A stretch of DNA of 64,000 nt, taken from the NCBI GenBank assembly GCA_963850195.1, contig CAWKKD010000005.1:1922001-1986000 (forward strand). The letters run 5' to 3'. Source of the stretch: Actinoallomurus sp963850195 (GTDB lineage Bacteria > Actinomycetota > Actinomycetes > Streptosporangiales > Streptosporangiaceae). Position 1 is the first letter of the stretch. The number at the start of each line of letters is the position of its first letter. Of this stretch, positions 51,689 to 59,868 are shown piece after piece. The notes beneath the pieces were generated by a model. The model saw only the letters and a program-made list of their open reading frames with translations, made no database searches and had not been told where the DNA came from. The translations under genes and the position numbers were made by a program.

Positions 51689-52573
51689 CTGCGCCCCCGC
51701 CCTCTCGCCCGCCGTGCGACCGCCGCGGGCATCGCCGTCGCCATGGGCCCGATCGCCCTCACCGCGTGCGCGAACGCGAACGCCGCCAGCGCGCTCGGCC
51801 GCATCCAGCGTGCCGACCGGATCGTGATCGCCACGGACGCCCTGTATCCCCCGAACGAGTTCAAGCAGGGCGACCAGATCGTCGGTTTCGACATTGATCT
51901 GGGTTCGGCCATCGCCCGGAAACTTGGCGTAAAGGCGGAGTTTCAGGACGTTAAGTTCGACACCATCCTTCAGGCACTCCAGGAGGGCAAGTACGACATC
52001 AGCCTGTCCTCCTTCACTGACACCCGGGAGCGCGAGAGCCGCTTCGACTTCGTCACCTACCTGTCGGCCGGTACGGCCCTGCTGGTGCGCAAGGGCAACC
52101 CGAAGAAGCTGATGCCCGGCGACCTGTCGCTGTGCGGCAAGCGCGTCGCGGTCGAGAAGGGCACCACGCAGGAGGCCGAGGTCACGCACAAGGACGCGGT
52201 CTCCCCGGAGGCCGGCGCGCGGATCGAGGCCTGCAAGCAGAACCACAAGCGTGCGCCGATCCGGATGTCCTTCGATGACCAGGCGGCCGCCAACCAGGCC
52301 CTGGTCAAGGGGCACGCAGACGCGGTCCTGGCCGACTCTCCGTCCGCGACCTACGGCGCGGCGCAGTCGGGCGGGCGACTCGAGGTGTCGGGCCGGCCGT
52401 ACGCTCCGGCGCCGTACGGCATCGCGGTGCCCAAGCGCCAGACCGATCTGCGGGACGCCGTGCTCAAGGCGCTCAAGGACTTGATCTCCGACGGCACCTA
52501 CCGGCGGGTCGTCGCCAAGTGGGGTCTGACCAGCGGTGCCATCGCCGATCCGGAGATCAATGCGGCGAGTTAG
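51689..52573 (+). CDS. Glutamate-type ABC substrate-binding lipoprotein, CTG start proposed
   Basis: 294 residues if translation begins at the CTG at 51689. That start has GAGGAG 7 nt upstream and gives a complete lipoprotein signal: RPRPLARR, a hydrophobic core and the lipobox LTAC. The only in-frame ATG (51743) would cut the signal to 7 residues before the lipobox. The mature part is an SBP_bac_3 protein: DRIVIATDALYPPNEFKQGDQIVGFDIDLGSAIARKLG. It is paralogous to the next gene and part of the same operon. Confidence 0.8.
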   Translation: MRPRPLARRATAAGIAVAMGPIALTACANANAASALGRIQRADRIVIATDALYPPNEFKQGDQIVGFDIDLGSAIARKLGVKAEFQDVKFDTILQALQEGKYDISLSSFTDTRERESRFDFVTYLSAGTALLVRKGNPKKLMPGDLSLCGKRVAVEKGTTQEAEVTHKDAVSPEAGARIEACKQNHKRAPIRMSFDDQAAANQALVKGHADAVLADSPSATYGAAQSGGRLEVSGRPYAPAPYGIAVPKRQTDLRDAVLKALKDLISDGTYRRVVAKWGLTSGAIADPEINAAS

Positions 52574-52690
52574 CCGTTGTCGGATTGTTTCACGGCGGTA
52601 ATCGCTCTTACGTCGGGGTTAGGCGAAGATGTCCCCCATCGAGATGGCACTTGAGGGTCGATTCGGCCCCGGGCCCTGTAGGAGGACGCC

Positions 52691-53590
52691 GTGCACACCG
52701 GTCTTTTGCGTCGCCGCGGTATGGCGCTGGGCATCTCAGTACTGGCGGGCACGCTCGCCCTGTCCGCCTGTAACGCCAAGACGACCACGCCTGGCAAGAA
52801 GGGCGCGCTCGACACCATCAAGAAGAACGGCAAGATCGTCATCGCGACGGACGCGTCGTACGCGCCGAACGAGTTCAAGCAGAACGGTCAGATCGTCGGC
52901 TTCGACGTCGACCTGGGCACGGCCATCGCCAAGAAGCTCGGAGTGACGGCGTCGTTCCAGGACGTCAAGTTCGACAACATCCTGCCCGCGCTGCAGAGCA
53001 AGAAGTACGACATCAGCTTGTCGTCGTTCACCGACAACAAGCAGCGCGAGGCGAGCTTCGACTTCGTCACGTACTACTCGGCGGGCACCGGCATGATGGT
53101 CAAGGCCGGCAACCCGATGAAGCTGATGCCCGACGACCTGTCGCTGTGCGGCAAGCGCGTCGCGATCGAGAAGGGCACCACGCAGGAGGACGAGCTCACG
53201 CCGAAGTCCTCGGCCAAGCCCGACGCCGGCGCTCGCGTCGACAAGTGCAAGCAGGGCGGCAAGCCGGCCCCGTCGAAGGTCTCGCTCGACGACCAGAACG
53301 CCGCGAACCTCGCGCTCGGCAACGGCCGCGCAGACGCGGTGCTGGCCGACTCGCCCGTCGCCGCGTACGCGGCCAAACAGTCGGGCGGCAAGTTCGAGAT
53401 CTCCGGCAACGCCTACGACACCGCGCCGTACGGCATCGCGATCCCGAAGAACGAGGACGACCTGCGGGACGCGATCCTCAAGGCCGTCCAGGACCTGATC
53501 TCGGACGGCACGTACAAGCAGATCACCGACAAGTGGGGCATCTCCGGGGGCGGGGTCACCGACCCGAAGGTCAACGGCGCCAGTGGCTGA
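52691..53590 (+). CDS. Glutamate-type ABC substrate-binding lipoprotein, second copy
   Basis: 299 residues, GTG start with AGGAGG 5 nt upstream. Lipoprotein signal LLRRRGMALGISVLAGTLALSAC with the modified cysteine, then an SBP_bac_3 domain: KNGKIVIATDASYAPNEFKQNGQIVGFDVDLGTAIAKKLGV. Close to its upstream neighbour over the whole mature length (SLCGKRVA[V/I]EKGTTQE is shared), so a tandem duplication. It overlaps the permease gene by 8 bp. Delivers an amino acid, probably glutamate or aspartate, to the membrane complex. Confidence 0.9.
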   Translation: MHTGLLRRRGMALGISVLAGTLALSACNAKTTTPGKKGALDTIKKNGKIVIATDASYAPNEFKQNGQIVGFDVDLGTAIAKKLGVTASFQDVKFDNILPALQSKKYDISLSSFTDNKQREASFDFVTYYSAGTGMMVKAGNPMKLMPDDLSLCGKRVAIEKGTTQEDELTPKSSAKPDAGARVDKCKQGGKPAPSKVSLDDQNAANLALGNGRADAVLADSPVAAYAAKQSGGKFEISGNAYDTAPYGIAIPKNEDDLRDAILKAVQDLISDGTYKQITDKWGISGGGVTDPKVNGASG

Positions 53591-54539
53591 CGACGTGACC
53601 CAGATCGACACCACCGAACCGGCACGGCCCGAGACCATCAGGGCCGTGCCGGTTCGGCATCCCGGCAGGTGGGTGAGCGGCGCGGTCGTGCTGGTGCTCG
53701 CCGCGATGCTCGTCCACATGCTGTTCACCAACCCGAACCTCGACTGGGGAACGTTCAAGCAGTACTTCTTCGAGGGCGGGATCCTCAAGGGCCTGGTCGC
53801 CACGCTCGAGCTGACCGTCATCGCGATGGCCATCGGCATCGTGGGCGGTGTGGTCCTCGCGCTGATGCGGCTGTCGTCGAACCCGATGCTGTCGACGGCG
53901 GCGTGGCTCTACATCTGGTTCTTCCGCGGCACACCGGTGCTGGTTCAGCTGATCTTCTGGTTCAACATCAAGGCCCTGTTCGGCGACATCTCGCTCGGGA
54001 TCCCGTTCGGCCCGATGTTCATCACCTGGGACGTCAACAGCCTCGTCACCACGTTCGTCGCCGCCATCCTTGGCCTGGGCCTGAACGAGGCCGCGTACAT
54101 GTCCGAGATCGTGCGGGCCGGCATCCTGTCGGTGGACGAGGGCCAGACCGAGGCGTCGCAGGCGCTCGGCATGCGGCGGCTGAAGATCATGCGCCGCGTC
54201 GTGCTCCCCCAGGCGATGCGGGTGATCATCCCGCCGACGGGCAACGAGACCATCTCGATGCTGAAGACCACGTCGCTGGCGTCCACGGTCGCCTTCACGG
54301 AACTCCTGAAGGCCGGCGAGGACATCTTCAACGCCAACTACAAGACGATCCCGCTGCTGATCGTGGTCAGCGTCTGGTACATCATCATCACGTCCATCCT
54401 TTCGATCGGGCAGTACTACCTCGAGCGGTATTACGGACGCGGTTCCTCCCGCGCCCTGCCGCCGACCCCGCTGCAGCGTCTGCGCCGCAACCTGACGACG
54501 TTCCACGTCAAGCCGCCGACTCCGCTGGAGGGACGATGA
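53583..54539 (+). CDS. Amino-acid ABC transporter permease
   Basis: 318 residues with about five to six membrane helices. The EAA loop, NEAAYMSEIVRAGILSVDEGQTEASQALGMRRLKIMRRVVLPQAMR, is the classic HisM/GlnP-type signature. A 45-residue hydrophilic N terminus and a basic C-terminal tail flank the domain. One permease protein serves the transporter, so it is likely to act as a homodimer. The stop overlaps the ATPase start (ATGA). Confidence 0.92.
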   Translation: MADDVTQIDTTEPARPETIRAVPVRHPGRWVSGAVVLVLAAMLVHMLFTNPNLDWGTFKQYFFEGGILKGLVATLELTVIAMAIGIVGGVVLALMRLSSNPMLSTAAWLYIWFFRGTPVLVQLIFWFNIKALFGDISLGIPFGPMFITWDVNSLVTTFVAAILGLGLNEAAYMSEIVRAGILSVDEGQTEASQALGMRRLKIMRRVVLPQAMRVIIPPTGNETISMLKTTSLASTVAFTELLKAGEDIFNANYKTIPLLIVVSVWYIIITSILSIGQYYLERYYGRGSSRALPPTPLQRLRRNLTTFHVKPPTPLEGR

Positions 54540-55309
54540 CCGAGACGGGCGGCCCGATGGTACGGGCCGAGGGCATCCACAAGTACTTCGGCCGGCTGCA
54601 CGTACTGCGGGGCATCGACCTGGAGGTCGAGCCCGGCGAGGTGATGTGCGTCATCGGCCCGTCCGGCTCCGGCAAGTCGACGTTCCTGCGCTGCATCAAC
54701 CACCTGGAGAAGATCGACTCCGGCCGGCTCTGGGTGGACGGCCATCTCGTCGGCTACCGCCAGCGCGGCGAGAAGCTCTACGAGATGCGCGAGCGCGAGG
54801 TCGCGGCGCAGCGCCAGGACATCGGCATGGTGTTCCAGCGGTTCAACCTGTTCCCGCACATGACGGCGCTGGAGAACGTCATGGAGGCTCCGGTCCAGGT
54901 CAAAGGCGAATCGAAGGCCGCCGTACGCGAGCGGGCCCTCGCCCTGCTCGAGCGCGTCGGCCTTTCGGACAAGACCGTCAGCTACCCGTCGCAACTCTCG
55001 GGCGGGCAGCAGCAGCGGGTCGCGATCGCCCGCGCGCTGGCCATGGAGCCCAAGCTCATGCTGTTCGACGAGCCGACAAGCGCGCTGGACCCGGAGCTGG
55101 TCGGCGACGTGCTCGACGTCATGCGGCAGCTCGCCGTGGACGGCATGACCATGGTCGTGGTGACCCACGAGATGGGCTTCGCCCGCGAGGTCGGCGACTC
55201 GCTCGTCTTCATGGACGAGGGCGCGGTGGTCGAGAAGGGCCGCCCGCGCGAGGTGCTCACCGACCCGCAGCACCGGCGGACCCAGGACTTCCTGTCGAAG
55301 GTGCTCTGA
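54536..55309 (+). CDS. Amino-acid ABC transporter ATP-binding protein
   Basis: 257 residues. Walker A GPSGSGKSTFLRCIN, Q-loop GMVFQRFNLFPHMTALENV, signature LSGGQQQRVAIARAL, Walker B LMLFDEPTSALDPE and the switch histidine in VVVTHEMGFA are all intact, as in GlnQ/HisP proteins. It energises import of the ligand bound by the two lipoproteins. It is coupled to the permease by ATGA and followed by a terminator. Confidence 0.94.
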   Translation: MTETGGPMVRAEGIHKYFGRLHVLRGIDLEVEPGEVMCVIGPSGSGKSTFLRCINHLEKIDSGRLWVDGHLVGYRQRGEKLYEMREREVAAQRQDIGMVFQRFNLFPHMTALENVMEAPVQVKGESKAAVRERALALLERVGLSDKTVSYPSQLSGGQQQRVAIARALAMEPKLMLFDEPTSALDPELVGDVLDVMRQLAVDGMTMVVVTHEMGFAREVGDSLVFMDEGAVVEKGRPREVLTDPQHRRTQDFLSKVL

Positions 55310-55312
55310 GAA

Positions 55313-55348
55313 GGGCTCTGGAGGCGCGCGAGAGCGCCCTCAGAGCCC
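55313..55348 (+). terminator. Terminator after the amino-acid ABC operon
   Basis: GGGCTCTGGAGGCGC against GCGCCCTCAGAGCCC with a short loop and two mismatches, 3 bp after the ATPase stop. Confidence 0.7.
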
Positions 55349-55475
55349 CCCAGGCCAGGTTGCGGGCCTGCACATATCCCCGATCCCGCGCATGCCGGGC
55401 TTCCTCTCTGGAGCCGCGCGAGGTCTAATAGCCGAACCGGCACCCACGCCTTCTACTGCTCGGTAGGAGTGTCCC

Positions 55476-56021
55476 GTGGATCTTGCTTCGTACGCCGACC
55501 TGGCGATCCGGTTGGTCAACACCGGCACGCCCGACGCCGATGCGCTGCGCGACGTCGACGCGCTCCGCTCCCTGCTGTCCGCGCCTCCGTACTTCAACGG
55601 GCGCATCGGCCGGCAGGACCTGGAATCCATGCGCGAGCTGCGCGAGGACCTGCGGGCGATCTTCGAGGCGATCGCCGGTGGCGACGCCTGCGACGCCGCC
55701 GAACGCCTCAACTCACTGCTGATCCAGCATCCGATCCATCCCCAGATCTCCAACCACGACGGCCAGCCCTGGCACCTGCACATCACCGAGAGCGGCTCGA
55801 TCCCCGACCGGTACGCCGCAGGCGCCGCGATGGGGCTGGCGGTGTTCGTGTCCTCCGAGGGCATCGACCGCCTCGCGATCTGCCAGTCGCCGCCGTGCCG
55901 CAACGTCTTCTTCGACACGTCCTCGAACCGGTCACGCCTCTACTGCTCCGACCAGTGCGCGGTGGACACCGAGATCGTGGATCAGCGCGCCCTGAACCTC
56001 AGCGAGGGCCTCGGCCAGTAA
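55476..56021 (+). CDS. ABATE/zf-CGNR-like protein with degenerate zinc finger
   Basis: 181 residues. The N-terminal ABATE-like domain (DLASYADLAIRLVNTGTPDADALRDVDALRSLL) leads to a C-terminal knuckle CQSPPCRNVFFDTSSNRSRLYCSDQCA. This matches the zf-CGNR pattern (C-x4-C ... C-x3-C), but the CGNR that follows the last cysteine in the family is replaced by CAVD and the basic tail by an acidic one. Such proteins are probable transcription factors; DNA binding may be altered here. It overlaps sodX by 40 bp at the 3' end, in convergent orientation. Confidence 0.8.
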   Translation: MDLASYADLAIRLVNTGTPDADALRDVDALRSLLSAPPYFNGRIGRQDLESMRELREDLRAIFEAIAGGDACDAAERLNSLLIQHPIHPQISNHDGQPWHLHITESGSIPDRYAAGAAMGLAVFVSSEGIDRLAICQSPPCRNVFFDTSSNRSRLYCSDQCAVDTEIVDQRALNLSEGLGQ

Positions 56022-56293
56022 CGCGCGACGACCCGGCCGACGATGAGCTCGTCGGCCACCGCGCCGAAGTCCCAGCTGTCCTGGCGGCCCGGCGCGTTCT
56101 GGTTGTCGCTCTCCAGCCACCAGCCGTCGTCCGTACGCCGGGCGGCGCGTTTGACGATCAGCCGGTCCTGGTCGGGGTGGCGGGCCACGACCACGCTGCC
56201 GGGGACCACCCGGCCGCCGGAGCGTACGAGGAGCCAGTCTCCGGAGCGCAGCGCCGGCAACATCGAAGCGCCCGTGACCTCGATCGTCCGCAT
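55982..56293 (-). CDS. sodX: Nickel-type superoxide dismutase maturation protease
   Basis: 103-residue S26/S24-type signal peptidase-like protease. EVTGASMLPALRSGDWLLV holds the catalytic serine (GxSMxP) and DRLIVKRAARR the general-base lysine. It removes the leader of Ni-SOD so that His1 can bind nickel; sodN is divergent 88 bp away, the usual pairing. The ATG at 56293 has GGGAGG 8 nt upstream and excludes a longer frame that runs across the promoter. Confidence 0.9.
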   Translation of the reverse strand: MRTIEVTGASMLPALRSGDWLLVRSGGRVVPGSVVVARHPDQDRLIVKRAARRTDDGWWLESDNQNAPGRQDSWDFGAVADELIVGRVVARYWPRPSLRFRAR

Positions 56294-56381
56294 GATGTGA
56301 GCCTCCCACCTTCTCGGGTAGGGCTCAGGAGTAGTGTCTGGTACCGGAGCATGATCCACGAACAACGGAAGGGACTCGCAG

Positions 56382-56783
56382 GTGTTTGCACGACTTCTGC
56401 GCCCCAAGACCACGGCGTCCGCGCACTGTGACCTGCCCTGTGGCGTTTATGACCCCGCGCAGGCCCGGATCGAGGCGGAGTCGGTCAAGGCGATCATCGA
56501 AAAGTACGAGGGCAACGACGACCCCGTCTTCCGCGCACGCGCGCTGAACATCAAGGAGCAGCGGTCCGAGCTGGTCAAGCACCACCTGTGGGTGCTGTGG
56601 ACCGACTACTTCAAGCCGCCGCACTTCGAGAAGTACCCGCAGCTTCACCAGCTCTTCAACGAGGCGACGAAGCTCGCGGGCGCGACCGGCACGAAGGGTG
56701 GCGTCGACAAGGCCAAGGCGGACGACCTCCTGGCCAAGATCGACGAGATCGGCAAGATCTTCTGGGAGACCAAGAACGCCTGA
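56382..56783 (+). CDS. sodN: Nickel-containing superoxide dismutase
   Basis: 133 residues. A 14-residue leader (MFARLLRPKTTASA) precedes the nickel hook HCDLPCGVYDP, where mature His1, Cys2 and Cys6 bind nickel. The rest is the four-helix bundle (EQRSELVKHHLWVLWTDYFKP). It converts superoxide to oxygen and hydrogen peroxide in the cytosol. GTG start with GGAAGGG upstream. Processing depends on SodX encoded across the shared promoter. Confidence 0.95.
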   Translation: MFARLLRPKTTASAHCDLPCGVYDPAQARIEAESVKAIIEKYEGNDDPVFRARALNIKEQRSELVKHHLWVLWTDYFKPPHFEKYPQLHQLFNEATKLAGATGTKGGVDKAKADDLLAKIDEIGKIFWETKNA

Positions 56784-56800
56784 GCCGTCCCTTGGCGCTG

Positions 56801-56830
56801 GGCCGGTCCGGAGGCGACTCCGGGCCGGCC
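56801..56830 (+). terminator. Terminator after sodN
   Basis: GGCCGGTCCGGAG pairs with CTCCGGGCCGGCC (one G-U) around a GCGA loop, 17 bp after the stop. Confidence 0.75.
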
Positions 56831-57000
56831 TCCGGCGTTTCCGGGCCTCTCGCGCCACCTGCGGCCCCGTACGACCGAACCGGCACCGCGGGCTTCACCG
56901 GCGGGAACGTCCTTGGCGATATGCAGGCGTGCCGGACGCGCGAGTAGGTTGGTCCAGGCGGTAGTTTCAAGGAAGCGGGTAGCCCCAACTAGGGAGTGAC

Positions 57001-57420
57001 GTGACCGAGGAAACCGCAGCCATGCCGGCCAGTCTGTCTGACGTCCGCGACGTGGTGACCGTGCGGCTGCCGGCCGACAGCGCCTATCTGTCCGTGCTGC
57101 GCACGGCGACGGCCGGACTGGCGGCACGTCTCGACTTCAATCTCGACGAGATCGAGGATCTGCGCATCGCGATCGACGAGGCGTGCGCGATGCTGCTCGC
57201 CCAGGCCGTGCCAGGCACCGATCTGACGTGCGAGTTCGAGCTGACCGGCGACGCCATGAGCATCGGCGTGTCCGTACTCACGGTCGACGGGCAGTTGCCC
57301 AGCCGCGACACGTTCGCGTGGACGGTACTGAGCTCGCTCGCCGGCGACGTCGACGCGAAGGTCGGCGCCGACGACCGGGTGACGATCGTCCTGCAGAAGC
57401 GACGCGGGCAGACGTCATGA
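57001..57420 (+). CDS. RsbW-like anti-sigma factor (UsfX type)
   Basis: 139 residues with a minimal HATPase fold: LDEIEDLRIAIDEACAMLLAQAV is the N-box region; the glycine-rich part is short, as in SigF anti-sigma factors of actinobacteria. GTG start with GGGAG upstream. It precedes a SigF-family sigma factor gene with only a 20-codon frame between, the standard usfX/rsbW-sigF order, and should hold that sigma factor inactive until stress or development releases it. Confidence 0.85.
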   Translation: MTEETAAMPASLSDVRDVVTVRLPADSAYLSVLRTATAGLAARLDFNLDEIEDLRIAIDEACAMLLAQAVPGTDLTCEFELTGDAMSIGVSVLTVDGQLPSRDTFAWTVLSSLAGDVDAKVGADDRVTIVLQKRRGQTS

Positions 57421-57479
57421 ACGCGGCCCAGCACGGTCCGCCCCATGGCTTCGAGCCGCCGGGCGAGGTGACCGCGTGA
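57417..57479 (+). CDS. Twenty-codon coupling frame between anti-sigma and sigma genes
   Basis: MNAAQHGPPHGFEPPGEVTA. Its ATG overlaps the anti-sigma stop (ATGA) and its TGA overlaps the sigma GTG (GTGA), so ribosomes could pass through all three frames. No family is recognised; its value may lie in coupling rather than in the peptide. Alternatively it is just the gap between the genes. Confidence 0.4.
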   Translation: MNAAQHGPPHGFEPPGEVTA

Positions 57480-58282
57480 CCGAGAAGACCACTGTGACGA
57501 GCAACGAGCACGGAGGCGGCGGCGTGCCCGATCGCACGCGTGCGCGAGCGATGTTCGAACGCCTCGCGGCGCTGCCCGAGGGTGACGCGGAGCGTCAGCG
57601 CATCCGCGACCAACTGGTCGAGCTGCACCTGCCGCTCGTCGAGTACCTCGCCCGCCGGTTCCGCAACCGCGGCGAGTGGCTCGACGACCTGATCCAGGTC
57701 GCCACGATCGGCCTGATCAAGTCGATCGACCGGTTCGACCTCGAGCGCGGCGTGGAGTTCTCGACGTACGCGACGCCGACCATCGTCGGCGAGATCAAGC
57801 GGCACTTCCGCGACAAGGGCTGGGCCGTGCGGGTTCCCCGTCGGCTCCAGGAGCTGAAGCTCTCCCTGACGAAGGCAATAAGCGATCTCGCCCAGCGTGA
57901 GGGCCGCGCGCCGACCGTCAGCGAGCTGGCCCAGCACCTGCAGATGACGGAGGAGGAGGTGCTCGAGGGCCTCGAGTCGGCCAACGCCTACTCGACGGTC
58001 TCGCTCGACGCCCCCGACTCCGGCGACGAGGACGCGCCCGCGGTCGCCGACTCGCTCGGCATCGTGGACGACGCCCTGGAGGGCGTCGAATACCGCGAGT
58101 CGCTGAAGCCGCTGCTGGAGAAGCTCCCCGCCAGGGAGAAGCGCATCCTGTTGCTGCGGTTCTTCGGCAACATGACGCAGTCGCAGATCGCCGCGGAGCT
58201 CGGCATCTCCCAGATGCACGTCTCCCGGCTGCTGGCCCGCACGCTGGCCCAGCTCCGCGACGGCCTCACCGCCGACGACTAG
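57476..58282 (+). CDS. sigF: RNA polymerase sigma factor, SigB/SigF family
   Basis: 268 residues. Region 2 (LVEYLARRFRNRGEWLDDLIQVATIGLIKSIDRFDLERGVEFSTYATPTIVGEIKRHFRDKGWAVRVPRRLQEL) is the SigF/SigB form, region 3 (APTVSELAQHLQMTEEEVLEGLE) and region 4 (LPAREKRILLLRFFGNMTQSQIAAELGISQMHVSRLLARTLAQLR) follow. Directs transcription of stress- or sporulation-type genes. Translation is coupled to the upstream frames, ensuring balanced synthesis with its anti-sigma factor. Confidence 0.9.
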   Translation: MTEKTTVTSNEHGGGGVPDRTRARAMFERLAALPEGDAERQRIRDQLVELHLPLVEYLARRFRNRGEWLDDLIQVATIGLIKSIDRFDLERGVEFSTYATPTIVGEIKRHFRDKGWAVRVPRRLQELKLSLTKAISDLAQREGRAPTVSELAQHLQMTEEEVLEGLESANAYSTVSLDAPDSGDEDAPAVADSLGIVDDALEGVEYRESLKPLLEKLPAREKRILLLRFFGNMTQSQIAAELGISQMHVSRLLARTLAQLRDGLTADD

Positions 58283-58289
58283 GGACCTC

Positions 58290-58670
58290 TTACTCCTCTT
58301 CGAGGAGGGCCTTGGTCGAGGGCGGGCTGAGAAGGGCGGCGGCACCGGCGACGGCGATCGCGATGATGATCGCTCCGACGATGTGCCGCCTGCTCTGGAT
58401 CATCGAGACGGCCGCGATGACGGCGAAGATCTGGGTGAGCAGCGCGGGCGCGCGCCCCCAGCGGCGTACCTGCCACAGGCCACGGCCCACCAGGATCACG
58501 CAGACCCCGGCGAGGATGGCCATGAGGGCGAGCGCCACCGCGCTCGCCATGTCGTGCGGTCGGCCGATGATCGCCTCGACGCCGACGTAGAGTCCGGCCG
58601 CCAGCACGGCGGCCCCCTCGAGGGCCTCGACGGCCGCGGCCGTGCTCAGAGTCATGGGACGTGTGGACAC
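58290..58670 (-). CDS. Four-helix membrane protein of unknown function
   Basis: 126 residues with about four hydrophobic helices (EALEGAAVLAAGLYVGVEAII, MASAVALALMAILAGVCVILVGRGLW, APALLTQIFAVIAAVSMI, GAIIIAIAVAGAAALLS). Start at the GTG at 58670 or the ATG at 58655; neither has a good ribosome site. It converges with the sigma factor gene 7 bp away and diverges from the lipid kinase. The pattern is common in actinobacterial integral membrane proteins, but no function is known. Confidence 0.72.
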   Translation of the reverse strand: MSTRPMTLSTAAAVEALEGAAVLAAGLYVGVEAIIGRPHDMASAVALALMAILAGVCVILVGRGLWQVRRWGRAPALLTQIFAVIAAVSMIQSRRHIVGAIIIAIAVAGAAALLSPPSTKALLEEE

Positions 58671-58754
58671 AGCCCGGAACACTATCCCTCCCGGCGGACC
58701 GACGTCGCCGAGGTCACACCGTCGCATGAACAGGGTGAAGCTACCCTTTTGCAG

Positions 58755-59678
58755 GTGCGTGCACTTCTCATCGCCAACCCGAAGGCGACGACCACCTCGC
58801 GGCGGGCGCGGGACGTCCTGATGCGCGCGTTCGCGGGAGAGGTGCGCCTGGAGCTCGCCGAAACCCAGCGGCGCGGTCATGCGACCGAGCTCGCGAGCCA
58901 GGCCATCGGCGAGTACGACGTGGTCATCGCGCTGGGCGGCGACGGCACCGTGAACGAGGCCGTCAACGGCCTGCTCGTCGACGGGCCCTCCCCCGACCTG
59001 CCCGCACTGGCCGTGGTGCCGACCGGCAGCGCCAACGTCTTCGCGCGGTCTCTGGGCATGGAGAACAACCCGCTGGACGCGGCGGGGCAGGTCCTCGAGG
59101 CACTGCGGGACGGGCGCAGCCGTATGGTCGGGCTCGGCCAGGCCGGGTCGCGCTACTTCACGTTCTGCGCGGGCCTGGGGCTGGACGCCGAGGTCGTGCA
59201 CGCGGTCGAGCGGCTGCGGCTGTCCGGCTCGCGCGCCTACTCGACGCTCTACATCCGCACCGCGCTGCGGCAGTTCTTCATGCTGACCGACCGGCGCCGG
59301 CCCGCGCTCACGCTGGAGGCGCCCGAGAAGCCGCCGCTCGGCCACATCTTCGTCGGCATCGTCTCCAACACCGCGCCGTGGACGTACGCCGGGCGCTGGC
59401 CGGTCGATCCGAGCCCACGTGCGAGTTTTGCCACAGGGCTTGACCTTTTCGCGCTAAGGCGCCTCGACTTGCTTTCCACATTGGGCGTGCTGTCGCAGAT
59501 ACTCCCGCCGTTCAACCGGCGGCCACGCGGCAGTCACATCGTGGGATTGCACGACCTCCCGGAGTTCACGCTGCGCTCACGGCGGCCGATAGCCTTCCAA
59601 GTTGACGGCGACTACCTGGGACAACGCGAGTTCGTCACGTTCCGTTCCGTACCGAAAGCGGTGCGTGTCGTCATCTGA
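58755..59678 (+). CDS. Diacylglycerol kinase-family lipid kinase
   Basis: 307 residues. The catalytic motif GGDGTVNEAVNGLL follows VRALLIANPKATTTSRRAR, and VVPTGSANVFARSLG is the second nucleotide-binding block of the DAGK family. The C-terminal beta sandwich ends with PIAFQVDGDYLG. It phosphorylates diacylglycerol or a related lipid (phosphatidylinositol-type precursors in actinobacteria). GTG start with almost no leader. Confidence 0.9.
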   Translation: MRALLIANPKATTTSRRARDVLMRAFAGEVRLELAETQRRGHATELASQAIGEYDVVIALGGDGTVNEAVNGLLVDGPSPDLPALAVVPTGSANVFARSLGMENNPLDAAGQVLEALRDGRSRMVGLGQAGSRYFTFCAGLGLDAEVVHAVERLRLSGSRAYSTLYIRTALRQFFMLTDRRRPALTLEAPEKPPLGHIFVGIVSNTAPWTYAGRWPVDPSPRASFATGLDLFALRRLDLLSTLGVLSQILPPFNRRPRGSHIVGLHDLPEFTLRSRRPIAFQVDGDYLGQREFVTFRSVPKAVRVVI

Positions 59679-59729
59679 GGCCTGTGGTCACTCCGCTGTT
59701 TCGTCTGTGTGACGCATACGACAGCCATA

Positions 59730-59751
59730 CTTTGAGAAAACTTTCTCAAAG
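59730..59751. promoter_or_regulatory. Perfect 22-bp palindrome in the whiB1 upstream region
   Basis: CTTTGAGAAA and TTTCTCAAAG form perfect 10-bp arms about a central AC, 180 bp upstream of whiB1 and 52 bp after the lipid kinase stop. AT-rich arms are unusual here. It could be an operator or, read as RNA, a weak hairpin of the upstream gene. Confidence 0.5.
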
Positions 59752-59868
59752 GCCTTGCGCCCCTCCAGGGTCCCTGCGAATCTCTAAAGAAGCGCGAGAC
59801 ACGGATAACGCCGCAGCGCCGCGAACAACGCCCTGGGTCCAGATTCATGACTTAGCTGTTCGCGAAAT

